Part shown: positions 7,623 to 16,066 of the stretch, piece by piece
Layout of the letters: every line of letters begins with the position of its first letter
Position numbering within the stretch: the stretch's first letter is position 1
Origin: Tannerella sp.
Lineage (GTDB): Bacteria; Bacteroidota; Bacteroidia; Bacteroidales; Tannerellaceae
NCBI GenBank assembly: GCA_031262895.1
Contig: JAISGW010000068.1
Location: 1-22,894 of the forward strand
Length of the DNA stretch: 22,894 nucleotides
Direction of reading: 5' to 3'
Notes under the pieces: model-generated
What the model was told of the DNA's origin: nothing
The model's input: only the letters and a program-made list of their open reading frames with translations
Databases searched by the model: none
Made by a program: the position numbers and the translations under genes

Positions 7623-8966
7623 TTACAGGTTCAACACGCATTGTTTGAACTGCGTCCCACGGTCCTCGTAGTTTTGGAACAGGTCGAAGCTGGCGCAGCA
7701 GGGCGAGAGCAGGACCGTCTCGCCGCGCTTGGCCAAGCGGTAGGCGAGGGCCACGGCCTGGGGCATGGAACGGGCGTCCTCAATGACGGGCACCTTGCCG
7801 TCGAAGAAGGCGTGCAACTTGGCGTTATCGACGCCGAGGAAGATGAGGGCGCTCGCCTTGCGACGCACCAAAGACTCGATTTCCGAGTAGTCGTTGCCCT
7901 TGTCGGTGCCGCCGAGGATGAGCACCACGCGGGTAAGCATGCTCTCCAGCGCATACCAGCAGGAGTTCACGTTGGTCGCCTTCGAGTCGTTGACATACTC
8001 AACGCCCCGGACGCGGGCCACGCGTTCCAGACGGTGCTCCACACCTGCAAAATCGGAGAGGGAGGCGCGGATGCGGGCGTCGTGTATGCCGGCCGCCTTG
8101 GCCGCGATGCCGGCCGCTAACGAATTATACAGGTTGTGGGTGCCTGTCAGAGCCAATAAATCCTGATCCATACAAAATACTCCATTTTTAGATTCAATAA
8201 ACACTTTGCGATTTTCTACATATCCCCTCCTGCCTTCCTTTTTCTCGAGGCCGAAGGGGTATAAAGTCGCCGTCGGATGGCGGCGTGCGATTTCGCGACG
8301 GATGATGGGGTCGTCGTCCCAAAAGATAAAGGCGTCCTCCGGCCTTTGGTTCTGGAGGATGCGGAATTTCGCGTCGACGTAGTTCTGCATATTGTTGTCA
8401 TAGCGGTTTAAGTGGTCGGGGGTGATGTTGAGCAGGACGGCCATGTCGACGCGGAAGTCGTACATGTTGTCCAATTGGAAGCTCGACAGCTCGATGACGT
8501 AGCAGGCATGGGGGCTTTCGGCCACCTGCAAAGCCAAGCTGTTGCCCACGTTCCCGGCCAGCCCGGCGTCCATGCCGCCCGCCGTAAGGATATGGTGGGT
8601 GAGCAAGGTGGTGGTGGTTTTGCCGTTGGAGCCGGTGATGCCAATCATCTTCGCCTCGGTATAACGGCCGGCAAACTCTATCTCGGAGATGACGTGTATG
8701 CCCTTGGCCAGCACCTCGCGCATAACGGGCGTCTCCTTGGCTATGCCCGGACTCTTGATGATTTCGGAGGCTTCCAGCACTTCCCCCATCGTGTGCCCGC
8801 CTTCTTCCCAGCGGATGCCGCGGGCGTCCAGCATGTCCTTGTACTGGGGTTTGATGCTGCCGGAATCCGACACCAATACCTCGAAGCCCTGCGCCTTGGC
8901 CAGGACAGCGGCGCCCGTACCGCTTTCGCCGGCGCCCAATATGACTATCTTCTTATTCTCGTTCAT
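7623..8966 (-). CDS. murD: UDP-N-acetylmuramoylalanine--D-glutamate ligase MurD
   Basis: MurD is the cytoplasmic ATP-dependent ligase that adds D-Glu to UDP-MurNAc-L-Ala, the second peptide step of precursor synthesis. The 447-residue protein has the N-terminal UDP-binding fold (IVILGAGESGTGAAVLA), the Mur ligase ATP loop GSNGKTTTT (112-120), the central-domain motifs ELSSFQLD and NITPDHLNRY, VEHRLERV and NDSKATN in the central to C-terminal part, and the MurD-typical SPCCASFDLFQNYEDRG near the end. Length and motifs are normal. Its ATG overlaps the mraY stop (ATGA, 8963-8966), and ftsW begins 4 bp downstream. Confidence 0.97.
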   Translation of the reverse strand: MNENKKIVILGAGESGTGAAVLAKAQGFEVLVSDSGSIKPQYKDMLDARGIRWEEGGHTMGEVLEASEIIKSPGIAKETPVMREVLAKGIHVISEIEFAGRYTEAKMIGITGSNGKTTTTLLTHHILTAGGMDAGLAGNVGNSLALQVAESPHACYVIELSSFQLDNMYDFRVDMAVLLNITPDHLNRYDNNMQNYVDAKFRILQNQRPEDAFIFWDDDPIIRREIARRHPTATLYPFGLEKKEGRRGYVENRKVFIESKNGVFCMDQDLLALTGTHNLYNSLAAGIAAKAAGIHDARIRASLSDFAGVEHRLERVARVRGVEYVNDSKATNVNSCWYALESMLTRVVLILGGTDKGNDYSEIESLVRRKASALIFLGVDNAKLHAFFDGKVPVIEDARSMPQAVALAYRLAKRGETVLLSPCCASFDLFQNYEDRGTQFKQCVLNL

Positions 8967-10228
8967 CGCATTTTAAGCGTTACTATCGTGATTACTGCCA
9001 AAATGATACCCACCAACCAGAAGCGCACGACGATTTTGGATTCGGGCACGGGGTTGATAGGCTTCTGCAAGAGGGCGTCTATGCCCGCGTTGCCCGGCTT
9101 CTGGAAATGGTGGTGCAGGGGGGTCATCTTGAAGATGCGCCGGCCCTTGCCGTACTTGTGCTTCGTATATTTGAAATAAGCCACCTGCAGGATGACGGAG
9201 ATGCTCTCCGTCAGGAAGACGCCGCAGAGGATGGGGATGAGCAGCTCCTTGCGGATGATGATGGCGAAGACGGCGATGATGCCGCCCAGCGTCAGGCTGC
9301 CCGTGTCGCCCATGAAGACCTGCGCCGGGTAGGCGTTGTACCAAAGGAAGCCCATGGTGGCGCCGAAGAAGGCGGCGGCAAAGACCACCAGCTCCTCCGC
9401 CCCGGGGATGAACATGATGTTCAGGAAGGAGGCGAACTCGGCATGGGCCGACATATAAGCCAGTATGCCGAGGGCGATGCCTATGATGGCCGAGCTGCCC
9501 GCCGCCAGGCCGTCCAAGCCGTCGGTCAGGTTGGCTCCGTTAGAAACAGCCGCCACGATGAATATCGTAATCAGCACGAAGATGACCCAGGTGGCCTCTT
9601 CCTTGTACGGGCCGGCCCATTGGGCCAGCAGGGCGTAATCGAAGTTGTTGTTCTTCACGAAGGGGATGGTCGTCTTGGTCGACTTGGTCTCCTCCGGGTG
9701 TATGCGCACCGCCTCCACCGTATGGCTCTCCTTGTTGAGTATCTCCCTGTTCTCGCGGATGACTACATTCGGACTGAAGAAGAGCACCAAGCCGACAATC
9801 AGGCCCAAACCCATCTGGCCGATGATTTTGAAACGCCCGTGCAGCCCTTCCTTGTTCTTGAGGAAGACCTTGATGTAGTCGTCGGCAAAGCCTATACCGC
9901 CCAGCCAAAGGGTAGTGACGACCATGAGTATGAGGTAAATGTTGTTTAGCTTGGCGCAAAGCAGCGCCGGCACGAGGATGGCAATGATGATGATGATGCC
10001 GCCCATGGTCGGCGTGCCTTTCTTTTGCATCTGTCCTTCCAATCCCAAATCGCGTATCGTTTCGCCGATTTGCAGTCGCTGCAGCTTGTCGATGATGCGC
10101 CGCCCGATGGCGGTGGAGATGAACAAAGACAAGATCAGCGCCAGTCCCGAACGGAAAGAGACATACTTGAACATTCCGGCGCCCGGAACGCCCAATTCAT
10201 GCAACCAATTGAATAGATAGTAAAACAT
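8963..10228 (-). CDS. mraY: Phospho-MurNAc-pentapeptide transferase MraY
   Basis: MraY is the polytopic inner-membrane enzyme that transfers phospho-MurNAc-pentapeptide to undecaprenyl phosphate, making lipid I. The 421-residue protein shows the aspartate pair in GFADDYIK (116-117), NLTDGLDGLAAG (233-244), the catalytic-site motif FMGDTGSL (305-312) and the histidine motif LHHHFQKPG (371-379), with about ten membrane segments. It is longer than the E. coli enzyme because of an extra loop at about 155-210, which I believe is usual in Bacteroidetes. It overlaps murD by ATGA and starts 6 bp after the DUF4435 gene. In most dcw clusters murF or murE is the direct upstream neighbour; here it is the foreign pair. 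Confidence 0.97.
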   Translation of the reverse strand: MFYYLFNWLHELGVPGAGMFKYVSFRSGLALILSLFISTAIGRRIIDKLQRLQIGETIRDLGLEGQMQKKGTPTMGGIIIIIAILVPALLCAKLNNIYLILMVVTTLWLGGIGFADDYIKVFLKNKEGLHGRFKIIGQMGLGLIVGLVLFFSPNVVIRENREILNKESHTVEAVRIHPEETKSTKTTIPFVKNNNFDYALLAQWAGPYKEEATWVIFVLITIFIVAAVSNGANLTDGLDGLAAGSSAIIGIALGILAYMSAHAEFASFLNIMFIPGAEELVVFAAAFFGATMGFLWYNAYPAQVFMGDTGSLTLGGIIAVFAIIIRKELLIPILCGVFLTESISVILQVAYFKYTKHKYGKGRRIFKMTPLHHHFQKPGNAGIDALLQKPINPVPESKIVVRFWLVGIILAVITIVTLKMR

Positions 10229-10234
10229 CGCTCT

Positions 10235-11122
10235 TTAGTTTTTTCTGAAAAACATTTGAATATCCTCCTGAATCTTCCGTATCTCCGGATAAGCGTCGAA
10301 ATACAAATCTTCCGTAAGCAGGCGGCGCAGATCCCGGCCTTTCAAACCGGTTAGTTTTTGAAGCAGCGGCATGGCCAGATGGTCGAAGATATTGTGGCCG
10401 CGGAAATAGAGATAAGCGTTTTCGGGCTTCAAGCCCAGGGCAGCGAAACGGCCGGCCAGCGCCTCCCTGTCCACATCCCGGTAATAGCGCCGCAAGCGCC
10501 GCAGGCGGGATTCCGCCCTCTTGCCGATGGCATCTGTCAGCTCCTTGATTTCCGGTAAGGGCGTCGGCAGGTTCAGGTAAGGGCGGAAGGCTTCCTGAAT
10601 GAAATACCCGTCGTCGCGCAGTTCCGACACGAGGTGGTACAGGAACAGCTCGTACAAGGTCCGCGAATAGCGCTCCAGAAAGGCGCCGAAGGGGAAGCGT
10701 TGCGCGGGCAAGTCCAACTTGCGGAGTACCCCCTCCAGGTTACGCGGGATGCAATAATGGTTCTCCCATGAATAGGTATAGGTTTGGAACACGCCGTGGG
10801 CGGCGTCTATATCCGCTTCTTCCGAGAGATAGCGGTAGTCGCTGTCTATGCAGACGAAAAATTCCCGCGAAAGGCAACCGAGTTTGAGGTAACGCAGGCA
10901 GGCCGTGCAGCCGGTGGCGGAGTAGCCCTCGGGGGTGCGGGAGTAAAAGACATAATCGAACTTCACCTGCGGCAGGTAATGGCGGAACAGTTTCGCCCAG
11001 AACACCATGTCGGCGTCCGACTCGAGGTGGACGGCCGCCGCACAGCGCTTCATGCGCGCCCTGTTCTTGAAATACAGGGCCTGCTGCCGGTAAAATTGGT
11101 CTATGTCGTGCTTCCTTAGCAT
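10235..11122 (-). CDS. DUF4435 protein with TOPRIM-like acidic motifs, partner of the upstream ATPase (AriB-like)
   Basis: This 295-residue soluble protein has the hallmarks of the DUF4435 family, whose members carry a TOPRIM-like fold. An N-terminal strand leads into an acidic motif, VHLESDADMVFW (Glu34), followed by the paired aspartates in FFVCIDSDY (Asp93 and Asp95), the layout expected of a TOPRIM metal site. The family-typical YSWENHYCIP follows (118-126), and the C-terminal half contains AYLYFRGHNIFDHL. No signal peptide or membrane segment is seen. In the PARIS defence system a DUF4435 protein (AriB) is an effector nuclease held by an ABC ATPase (AriA); the gene order here is the same. 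Function in this organism is inference. It overlaps the ATPase gene by 7 nt (ATGCTAA) and ends 6 bp before mraY. Base composition looks like its neighbours, so any transfer is not recent or came from a similar genome. Confidence 0.82.
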   Translation of the reverse strand: MLRKHDIDQFYRQQALYFKNRARMKRCAAAVHLESDADMVFWAKLFRHYLPQVKFDYVFYSRTPEGYSATGCTACLRYLKLGCLSREFFVCIDSDYRYLSEEADIDAAHGVFQTYTYSWENHYCIPRNLEGVLRKLDLPAQRFPFGAFLERYSRTLYELFLYHLVSELRDDGYFIQEAFRPYLNLPTPLPEIKELTDAIGKRAESRLRRLRRYYRDVDREALAGRFAALGLKPENAYLYFRGHNIFDHLAMPLLQKLTGLKGRDLRRLLTEDLYFDAYPEIRKIQEDIQMFFRKN

Positions 11123-11940
11123 GGTTCCTTTTGCATCAAATCGTCGGTAAAAGTCAGCCGGTCGCCCCAGCCCTCGCCGAAGATGGAGGGGGAATGGGTG
11201 GCCAGTATAATTTGGGTGTTCGGGTCTAAGCGCCGCACGACGTCGATGAGCTGCTGTTGCCAGCCCACATGCAGGGAAATCTCCGGCTCGTCCATCAGCA
11301 CGATGTACGACTGCTCCTCCATCAGGAAGATGGTGAAGAGCAGGAGCAGCAACTGCTTCTCGCCCGAAGAGAGGCGGCTGATGGGAATCATCTGGTCGCC
11401 GTTGCGAAACTCGAGGCTGTTGTCCGCCTTGTTGATTTCCACGGTCTTTCCCGTTTCCGCAAAGAGGAGATTGATTTGCTCGAAGAGCTGGGCGATGCGC
11501 CGGTTGATTTGCTCGGCCTGCTCCGGGTAGTTGGTCGCCTTCAGGCGGTAGGTAGAGAAGGATTTCCGCTCGCTCCCTACCATATATAAGACCTCTTGCA
11601 AATCCTTGTCAAGGGGTGTCTCATTGGACTTGATGGAACGCTTGTCACGCAGGGGCACGTCGAAGGTGGCCATATACACGTGCGGCAGGTTGGGGCCACC
11701 CTTGACGTCGGCAGCCTCCGAACTGATTTGGCTGCCGTCGGAAAGGCCCAGCGTGATTTCCACGCCCAAGCCTTTCAGGTAGCTGTGCCGATGCGAGAGC
11801 AAGGCATCTACGCAGCGCAGGATGGTGCTCTTGCCGCTGCCGTTGATGCCGACCAGGATATTCACGTCGTCGTGCAAGTTCCAGTCGAGCGTATAGCGGT
11901 GGAAGAGTCCCCGCATCTCTATGCGGCTGATGCTTTTCAT
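11116..11940 (-). CDS. AAA/ABC-type ATPase (AAA_21-like), AriA-like partner of the DUF4435 gene
   Basis: The 274-residue protein is a complete ABC-type ATPase domain of the SMC/OLD-like AAA group. It has Walker A GINGSGKST (31-39), a helical insert at about 105-185, the ABC signature LSSGEKQ (190-196), Walker B YIVLMDEPE (212-220) and the switch histidine in ILATHSPSI (245-253). There is no membrane transporter partner, no nuclease domain and no coiled coil, so it is not a transporter or a full-length OLD protein. Such ATPases paired with DUF4435 proteins occur in defence-type operons, including PARIS, whose AriA is somewhat longer as I recall it. Its ATG overlaps the murE stop (ATGA, 11937-11940) and its stop overlaps the DUF4435 start. 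I infer that the pair forms one complex whose expression follows that of the cell wall genes. Confidence 0.88.
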   Translation of the reverse strand: MKSISRIEMRGLFHRYTLDWNLHDDVNILVGINGSGKSTILRCVDALLSHRHSYLKGLGVEITLGLSDGSQISSEAADVKGGPNLPHVYMATFDVPLRDKRSIKSNETPLDKDLQEVLYMVGSERKSFSTYRLKATNYPEQAEQINRRIAQLFEQINLLFAETGKTVEINKADNSLEFRNGDQMIPISRLSSGEKQLLLLLFTIFLMEEQSYIVLMDEPEISLHVGWQQQLIDVVRRLDPNTQIILATHSPSIFGEGWGDRLTFTDDLMQKEPC

Positions 11941-13409
11941 CGGGCGCCTCCTTCTTCCTGCTCGCCGAAGATTTTCCGCAGCAGCTCACGGTCGTCGAAA
12001 TGATGCTTGACGCCCTCCACTTCCTGGTAATCCTCATGCCCCTTGCCGGCCACCAGGATGACGTCGCCCTTTTGAGCGAGGGTGCAGGCCGTGCGTATGG
12101 CCTGCTCGCGGTCGGTGATACGCAGGCAATGCCGCCGCTCCTCCTCGGAAAGGCCGGCGAACATGTCGGCGATGATGTCGTCGGGCTTCTCGAAGCGGGG
12201 GTTGTCGGAGGTGAGGATGAGCTGCCCGCTGCGTAGGGCCGCTTCCCGGGCCATCAACGGGCGTTTGCCCTTGTCGCGGTTGCCGCCGGCGCCCACCACG
12301 GTGATGACGCGCCCGCCACGTCCGGAGAGCAGTTCGCCGATGCTGTCGAGCACATTGACCAGCGCGTCGGGCGTGTGGGCATAGTCAACGATGGCCGTGT
12401 AGCCGAGGGGCGAATGAATGGCTTCGAAACGGCCGGCCACCGGATGCAGGTCGCTGAGCACGACGAGCACCTCCTGCGGGTCCTGCCCCAAGGCAGTGGC
12501 CGCTCCGTAAACGGCCAGCAGGTTGTAAGCGTTGAAGCGGCCGACGAAATGTACGGTCACCTCGCGGCGGTCTACCTCCAGCAGGGTGCCGTCGAGATGC
12601 GACTCAAGAATTTTGCCTTTGAAGTCAGCCATCGTCCGCAGGGAGTAAGTCAGCTTCCTGGCAGAGGTATTTTGAAGCATCACGAGGCCGTTCTTGTCGT
12701 CGGCATTGGTCAAGGCGAAGGCCTTGGCCGGCAGGTCGTCGAAGAATTTCTTTTTGGCGCGCAGGTAGTTCTCCACGGTCTTATGATAATCCAGATGGTC
12801 GCGCGTGAGGTTGGTAAAGATGCCGCCGTCGAAGTCCAGGCCGCTGATGCGGCGCTGGTCTATGGCGTGCGAACTGGCCTCCATGAAGGCATAGTCGCAA
12901 CCGGTCGCTACCATCTCAGCCAGCAGGGCGTGCAGCTCCAAGGGGTCCGGCGTTGTATGGGTGGCAGCTACCGGACGCCCGTCGACGTAATTGCAGACGG
13001 TCGACATCAGGCCGACCTTATGCCCCAGCCGGCGGAACAGGTTGTACAGCAGGGTGGCGATAGTCGTCTTCCCGTTCGTCCCCGTGACACCCACCAAGGT
13101 CAGCTTCTCCGAGGGATAACCGTACCAGGCCGAAGCTAAGCGACCCAAAGCCTCTGCCGAGTCGGGCACGAGTACGAAGGGGACTGCCCCCTCCAAACCG
13201 GCCGGCACTTCCTCGCAGACAACCGCCGCGGCGCCCTTCTCTATGGCGCCGGCAATGAAGGTATGCCCGTCGACGGCCGTCCCGCGGACAGCCACGAACA
13301 GCGAACCTTTTCCGACTTTGCGCGAGTCGGCCTGGATGTCCCGTATCTCCGGATTCCCTTCCGGCGCCTTTCGCACATCCACCTTCCCTATCAAATCCTT
13401 TAGTTGCAT
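11937..13409 (-). CDS. murE: UDP-MurNAc-tripeptide synthetase MurE (meso-DAP type)
   Basis: MurE is the cytoplasmic ligase that adds the third amino acid to UDP-MurNAc-L-Ala-D-Glu. The 490-residue protein has the N-terminal uridine-binding domain (DSRKVGKGSLFVAVRG), the ATP loop GTNGKTT (110-116), MEASSHAI (176-183), TNLTRDHLDYH (199-209) and VDYAHTPDAL (341-350). The substrate-selecting motif DNPR at 402-405 predicts meso-diaminopimelate, the usual Bacteroidales third residue. Length is normal. It lies 36 bp after ftsI and runs by ATGA overlap into the foreign ATPase gene. murF, which would normally follow, is absent, consistent with Bacteroidetes clusters where it lies elsewhere. Confidence 0.97.
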   Translation of the reverse strand: MQLKDLIGKVDVRKAPEGNPEIRDIQADSRKVGKGSLFVAVRGTAVDGHTFIAGAIEKGAAAVVCEEVPAGLEGAVPFVLVPDSAEALGRLASAWYGYPSEKLTLVGVTGTNGKTTIATLLYNLFRRLGHKVGLMSTVCNYVDGRPVAATHTTPDPLELHALLAEMVATGCDYAFMEASSHAIDQRRISGLDFDGGIFTNLTRDHLDYHKTVENYLRAKKKFFDDLPAKAFALTNADDKNGLVMLQNTSARKLTYSLRTMADFKGKILESHLDGTLLEVDRREVTVHFVGRFNAYNLLAVYGAATALGQDPQEVLVVLSDLHPVAGRFEAIHSPLGYTAIVDYAHTPDALVNVLDSIGELLSGRGGRVITVVGAGGNRDKGKRPLMAREAALRSGQLILTSDNPRFEKPDDIIADMFAGLSEEERRHCLRITDREQAIRTACTLAQKGDVILVAGKGHEDYQEVEGVKHHFDDRELLRKIFGEQEEGGAR

Positions 13410-13417
13410 ATCAGATA

Positions 13418-13444
13418 TTCATTCTTAATTTTTCATTCTTAATT
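13418..13444. repeat. AT-rich heptamer repeat in the ftsI-murE gap
   Basis: Two 13-bp copies of TTCATTCTTAATT, 14 bp apart (13418-13430 and 13432-13444). In the mRNA sense this reads as seven-base units AATTAAG / AATGAAA. It fills most of the 36-bp gap between ftsI and murE and belongs to the same repeat style as 6074-6104. Confidence 0.75.
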
Positions 13445-13445
13445 C

Positions 13446-15671
13446 TCATCGGAGTGTCAAGCGCACCGTTTGCCCTTTGACGAAACGGCTGCCCGGCGGT
13501 GCCGACTGTGCCGTCACCCGTCCCTGGCCGTCCAAAGAGACTCGCAAGCCCGCGCTCTCCAACAAATAAACGGCGTCTTTGGCGCCCATGCCCAGCACGC
13601 GCGGCACTAATCCGGCGTGCAGGTTGATGTCACTGAGGCCAACCTCGCCGTCCACGGGCGCAGCCAAAGCCCAGGGCGAATGCAGCCCCTTGTCGGCCAC
13701 CGGAACGTCGAGGGCGTCGAGCACCTCCGACAAAGCTTCCGCATTCCCCGCCTTGGGCGAGGGCAGCGTCACGGCCAGCGAATCCACCGGCATCTTGTCG
13801 ACGGCGATGCGCCAGCGTTGGGCATAAATGCCTTCGGCGATTTCCTTGACCACGCTGCCCGACATGCTGCCGCCCGAAGGATAGCCGCGCTTCGGTTGGC
13901 GGATGACGGCAATGCAGGAATACTCCGGCTTGTCGGCCGGGAAATAACCGGCGAAGGAAACGTAATGACCGTTCCCCTGAAAATGCCCGCCGTGGGCGAT
14001 TTGCGCCGTGCCGGTCTTGCCGGCTATCTGCACGAAATGTGAATAGGCCGGCTTACCCGTCCCGTATTTCACGACATTCTCCAGAATGCCCTGTATGGTG
14101 TGCAAGGTCTTCGCCGAGCAGATGGAACTCCTGACGACTTCCGGCCCGAAAGACTCGACCTCTTTCCCGTCTTTCAGGATGTCGGTCACGAAGTAGGGCC
14201 GCATCATCTTCCCGCCGTTGGCGATGGCATTGTAAAAGGCCAGCATGTAGATAGGGGGAATCTGTGTCTCGTAGCCGAAGGCCATCCAGGCCAAAGCGGC
14301 CGGATACCAGGTCTTGTTCTTCTTGCGGTCGTCGGGGCGGCGCACCACGGCCCGCGCCGCGCCGGGGATGTCAATATGCAAGTCTTCGCCGAAGCCGAGC
14401 TTGTAAAGGCCGTCCACGTATTTCTCCGGGTCGTTGGCAAAACCTTTGAGAATGGTCTTCGCCACGCCGATGTTCGAGGAAACCTCCATCGCCCTTTCCA
14501 CGGTAATCATGCCAAAGCCGCCAGCCTTGTAGTCGGTCACCACGGCGCCTCCGTAGGGGAAGCGGCCGTTGCCCGTATTCACCCAGTCCTCGGGGGTGCA
14601 AACGCCGTCTTCAAGCGCCACCATGATAGAGGCTGTTTTGAAGGTGGAGCCGGGTTCCATCAGGTCGGCCACGGCGTGGTTGACGGCCTCCCCGTAGCCG
14701 CCGGAAGCGTTCCTTTGCATGTTCGTGATGGCCTTCACCTGCCCCGTCTTCACGTCCATCAGGACGACGGAGCCGGAGGCGGCCTCCGTGCGGTTCAATT
14801 CGTCAAGCAGTGCCTTTTCGACCAAGTCCTGCAAGTCCACGTTGATGGTAGTACGTATGTCGTAGCCGTTCTTGGCGGGGATAATGGGGCGGTCGCGCCA
14901 GGCGCCCGCGATGCGGCGGGTCTCCTTCAAGCCCGGCTCGCCGCGCAGAAGGCTGTCGTATTCCAGCTCCAAGCCGTATTGCCCGCGGGTGCGCCCCGAA
15001 GAGTCGAGGGATGCGTACACATTGCCTATCGTGCGGGAGGCCAAGGTGCCGAAAGGTTTCTGCCTTTCCACGAAGGCCTCCGAGAAGAAGCCGCTCTTGC
15101 CGCGCCCCAGCCGGATGAAGGGGAACTGGGAAATCTCGCGCAGGTCGGCATAAGAGACGCGCTGCTCGCAAAGGGCGTAACGTCCAGCCTTGCGGCGGGC
15201 GGCCGCCTTCAAGCCGGCTTCCACCTCACTCTGGGGGCGGTTGAACTTGCGCGCAAGATAATAGGAGAGCGAATCCACGCCGTTACGCCGCGCATTGGCC
15301 CGGGCCGTAGAATCGGGACGTTGGCCTTTTTTGACGGCCGACGCCTGCCAGAAGGCCGTAGAGTCTATCCTCCGGAAATCCATGTAAATGCGATACAAGG
15401 GGAAACTGGTCGCCATCAGGCGGTCGTCGTCGGCAAGGATGTTCCCGCGCGTCGGGTCTATGTTGCGGTTGGGGATGCGCTCCACCTCCTTCTTGCCGAT
15501 GTCCTGCCATTCCTTCTGCTGCACGAAAGAGATGACGAGGATTTTAAAGACGATGACGAGGGCAAAGCCTACCAGCAGCAAGGCGATAAAGCCGTAGCGG
15601 GTGATGACTCCCCGCCCCTGCTCTGCCGGCTGTTGCCCTGCCGTCTTGTTCTTTTCCTCTTCTTCTGCCAT
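13446..15671 (-). CDS. ftsI: Septal transpeptidase FtsI (PBP3-type) with C-terminal PASTA domain
   Basis: FtsI crosslinks septal peptidoglycan in the periplasm as partner of FtsW. The 741-residue class B PBP has a short acidic cytoplasmic tail, one transmembrane anchor at about 25-50, and a PBP dimerisation/pedestal region beginning NRNIDPTRGNILA (about 68-80). The transpeptidase domain carries all three active-site motifs: STFK (342-345), SSN (398-400) and KTGT (552-555). A C-terminal PASTA domain follows (about 686-741, VPRVLGMGAKDAVYLLESAGL...), as is common for Bacteroidetes FtsI. A low-conservation linker of about 60 residues separates the two. The call of FtsI rather than an elongation PBP rests on position after the ftsL-like gene and before murE. 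The gap to ftsL is 22 bp. Confidence 0.95.
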   Translation of the reverse strand: MAEEEEKNKTAGQQPAEQGRGVITRYGFIALLLVGFALVIVFKILVISFVQQKEWQDIGKKEVERIPNRNIDPTRGNILADDDRLMATSFPLYRIYMDFRRIDSTAFWQASAVKKGQRPDSTARANARRNGVDSLSYYLARKFNRPQSEVEAGLKAAARRKAGRYALCEQRVSYADLREISQFPFIRLGRGKSGFFSEAFVERQKPFGTLASRTIGNVYASLDSSGRTRGQYGLELEYDSLLRGEPGLKETRRIAGAWRDRPIIPAKNGYDIRTTINVDLQDLVEKALLDELNRTEAASGSVVLMDVKTGQVKAITNMQRNASGGYGEAVNHAVADLMEPGSTFKTASIMVALEDGVCTPEDWVNTGNGRFPYGGAVVTDYKAGGFGMITVERAMEVSSNIGVAKTILKGFANDPEKYVDGLYKLGFGEDLHIDIPGAARAVVRRPDDRKKNKTWYPAALAWMAFGYETQIPPIYMLAFYNAIANGGKMMRPYFVTDILKDGKEVESFGPEVVRSSICSAKTLHTIQGILENVVKYGTGKPAYSHFVQIAGKTGTAQIAHGGHFQGNGHYVSFAGYFPADKPEYSCIAVIRQPKRGYPSGGSMSGSVVKEIAEGIYAQRWRIAVDKMPVDSLAVTLPSPKAGNAEALSEVLDALDVPVADKGLHSPWALAAPVDGEVGLSDINLHAGLVPRVLGMGAKDAVYLLESAGLRVSLDGQGRVTAQSAPPGSRFVKGQTVRLTLR

Positions 15672-15693
15672 GCTTTTCCCTATAAAGAAACCC

Positions 15694-16029
15694 TTACTTG
15701 TTCAATACATAAGGAGGTGTAGCAGGAGCCTGCAAGTCGGAACCCTGCTTTTGCAGCAAGCCCTCGATTTGCGAAAGGCGACTGTAACGGGCCAGGTCGT
15801 TGGAAAGGGTCATGGCCTCCAGGCGGGTATCCTGCAGCTCCTTTTCCATGCGGTCGATTTGCCGCATTTTCAGGAGACAGGAATAACGGTTGCCGATGAA
15901 AAGGAGCATCAGCAAAGCCACCAGCAAAATCATCCGGGTATGCTTGACGATAAAATCTTCCTTCAATATCCCGCCTCCAAGGATATAACCAAAGGAAAAA
16001 CGCCTTTCTACTTTCCTCTTTTTTGTCAT
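15694..16029 (-). CDS. FtsL-like bitopic division protein
   Basis: A 111-residue protein with a basic cytoplasmic N-terminus (KKRKVERR), one membrane segment at about 31-51 (ILLVALLMLLFIGN), then a predicted periplasmic coiled coil (LKMRQIDRMEKELQDTRLEA, then LSNDLARYSRLSQIEGLLQ). Sequence identity among FtsL proteins is very low, so the call rests on size, topology and position between rsmH and ftsI, exactly where Bacteroidetes carry an FtsL-like gene. FtsL normally forms a complex with FtsQ and FtsB and activates FtsW-FtsI. The rsmH stop lies 37 bp upstream. Confidence 0.85.
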   Translation of the reverse strand: MTKKRKVERRFSFGYILGGGILKEDFIVKHTRMILLVALLMLLFIGNRYSCLLKMRQIDRMEKELQDTRLEAMTLSNDLARYSRLSQIEGLLQKQGSDLQAPATPPYVLNK

Positions 16030-16066
16030 TTTAGATATATAATAAACACACAGTAAACACGCTTCC

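Noticed and set aside
10235..11940. ABC transporter or OLD-family nuclease
   Set aside because: No membrane protein partner is nearby, and the ATPase ends soon after its switch histidine, with no nuclease domain; the neighbour is DUF4435, not a permease or UvrD-like helicase.
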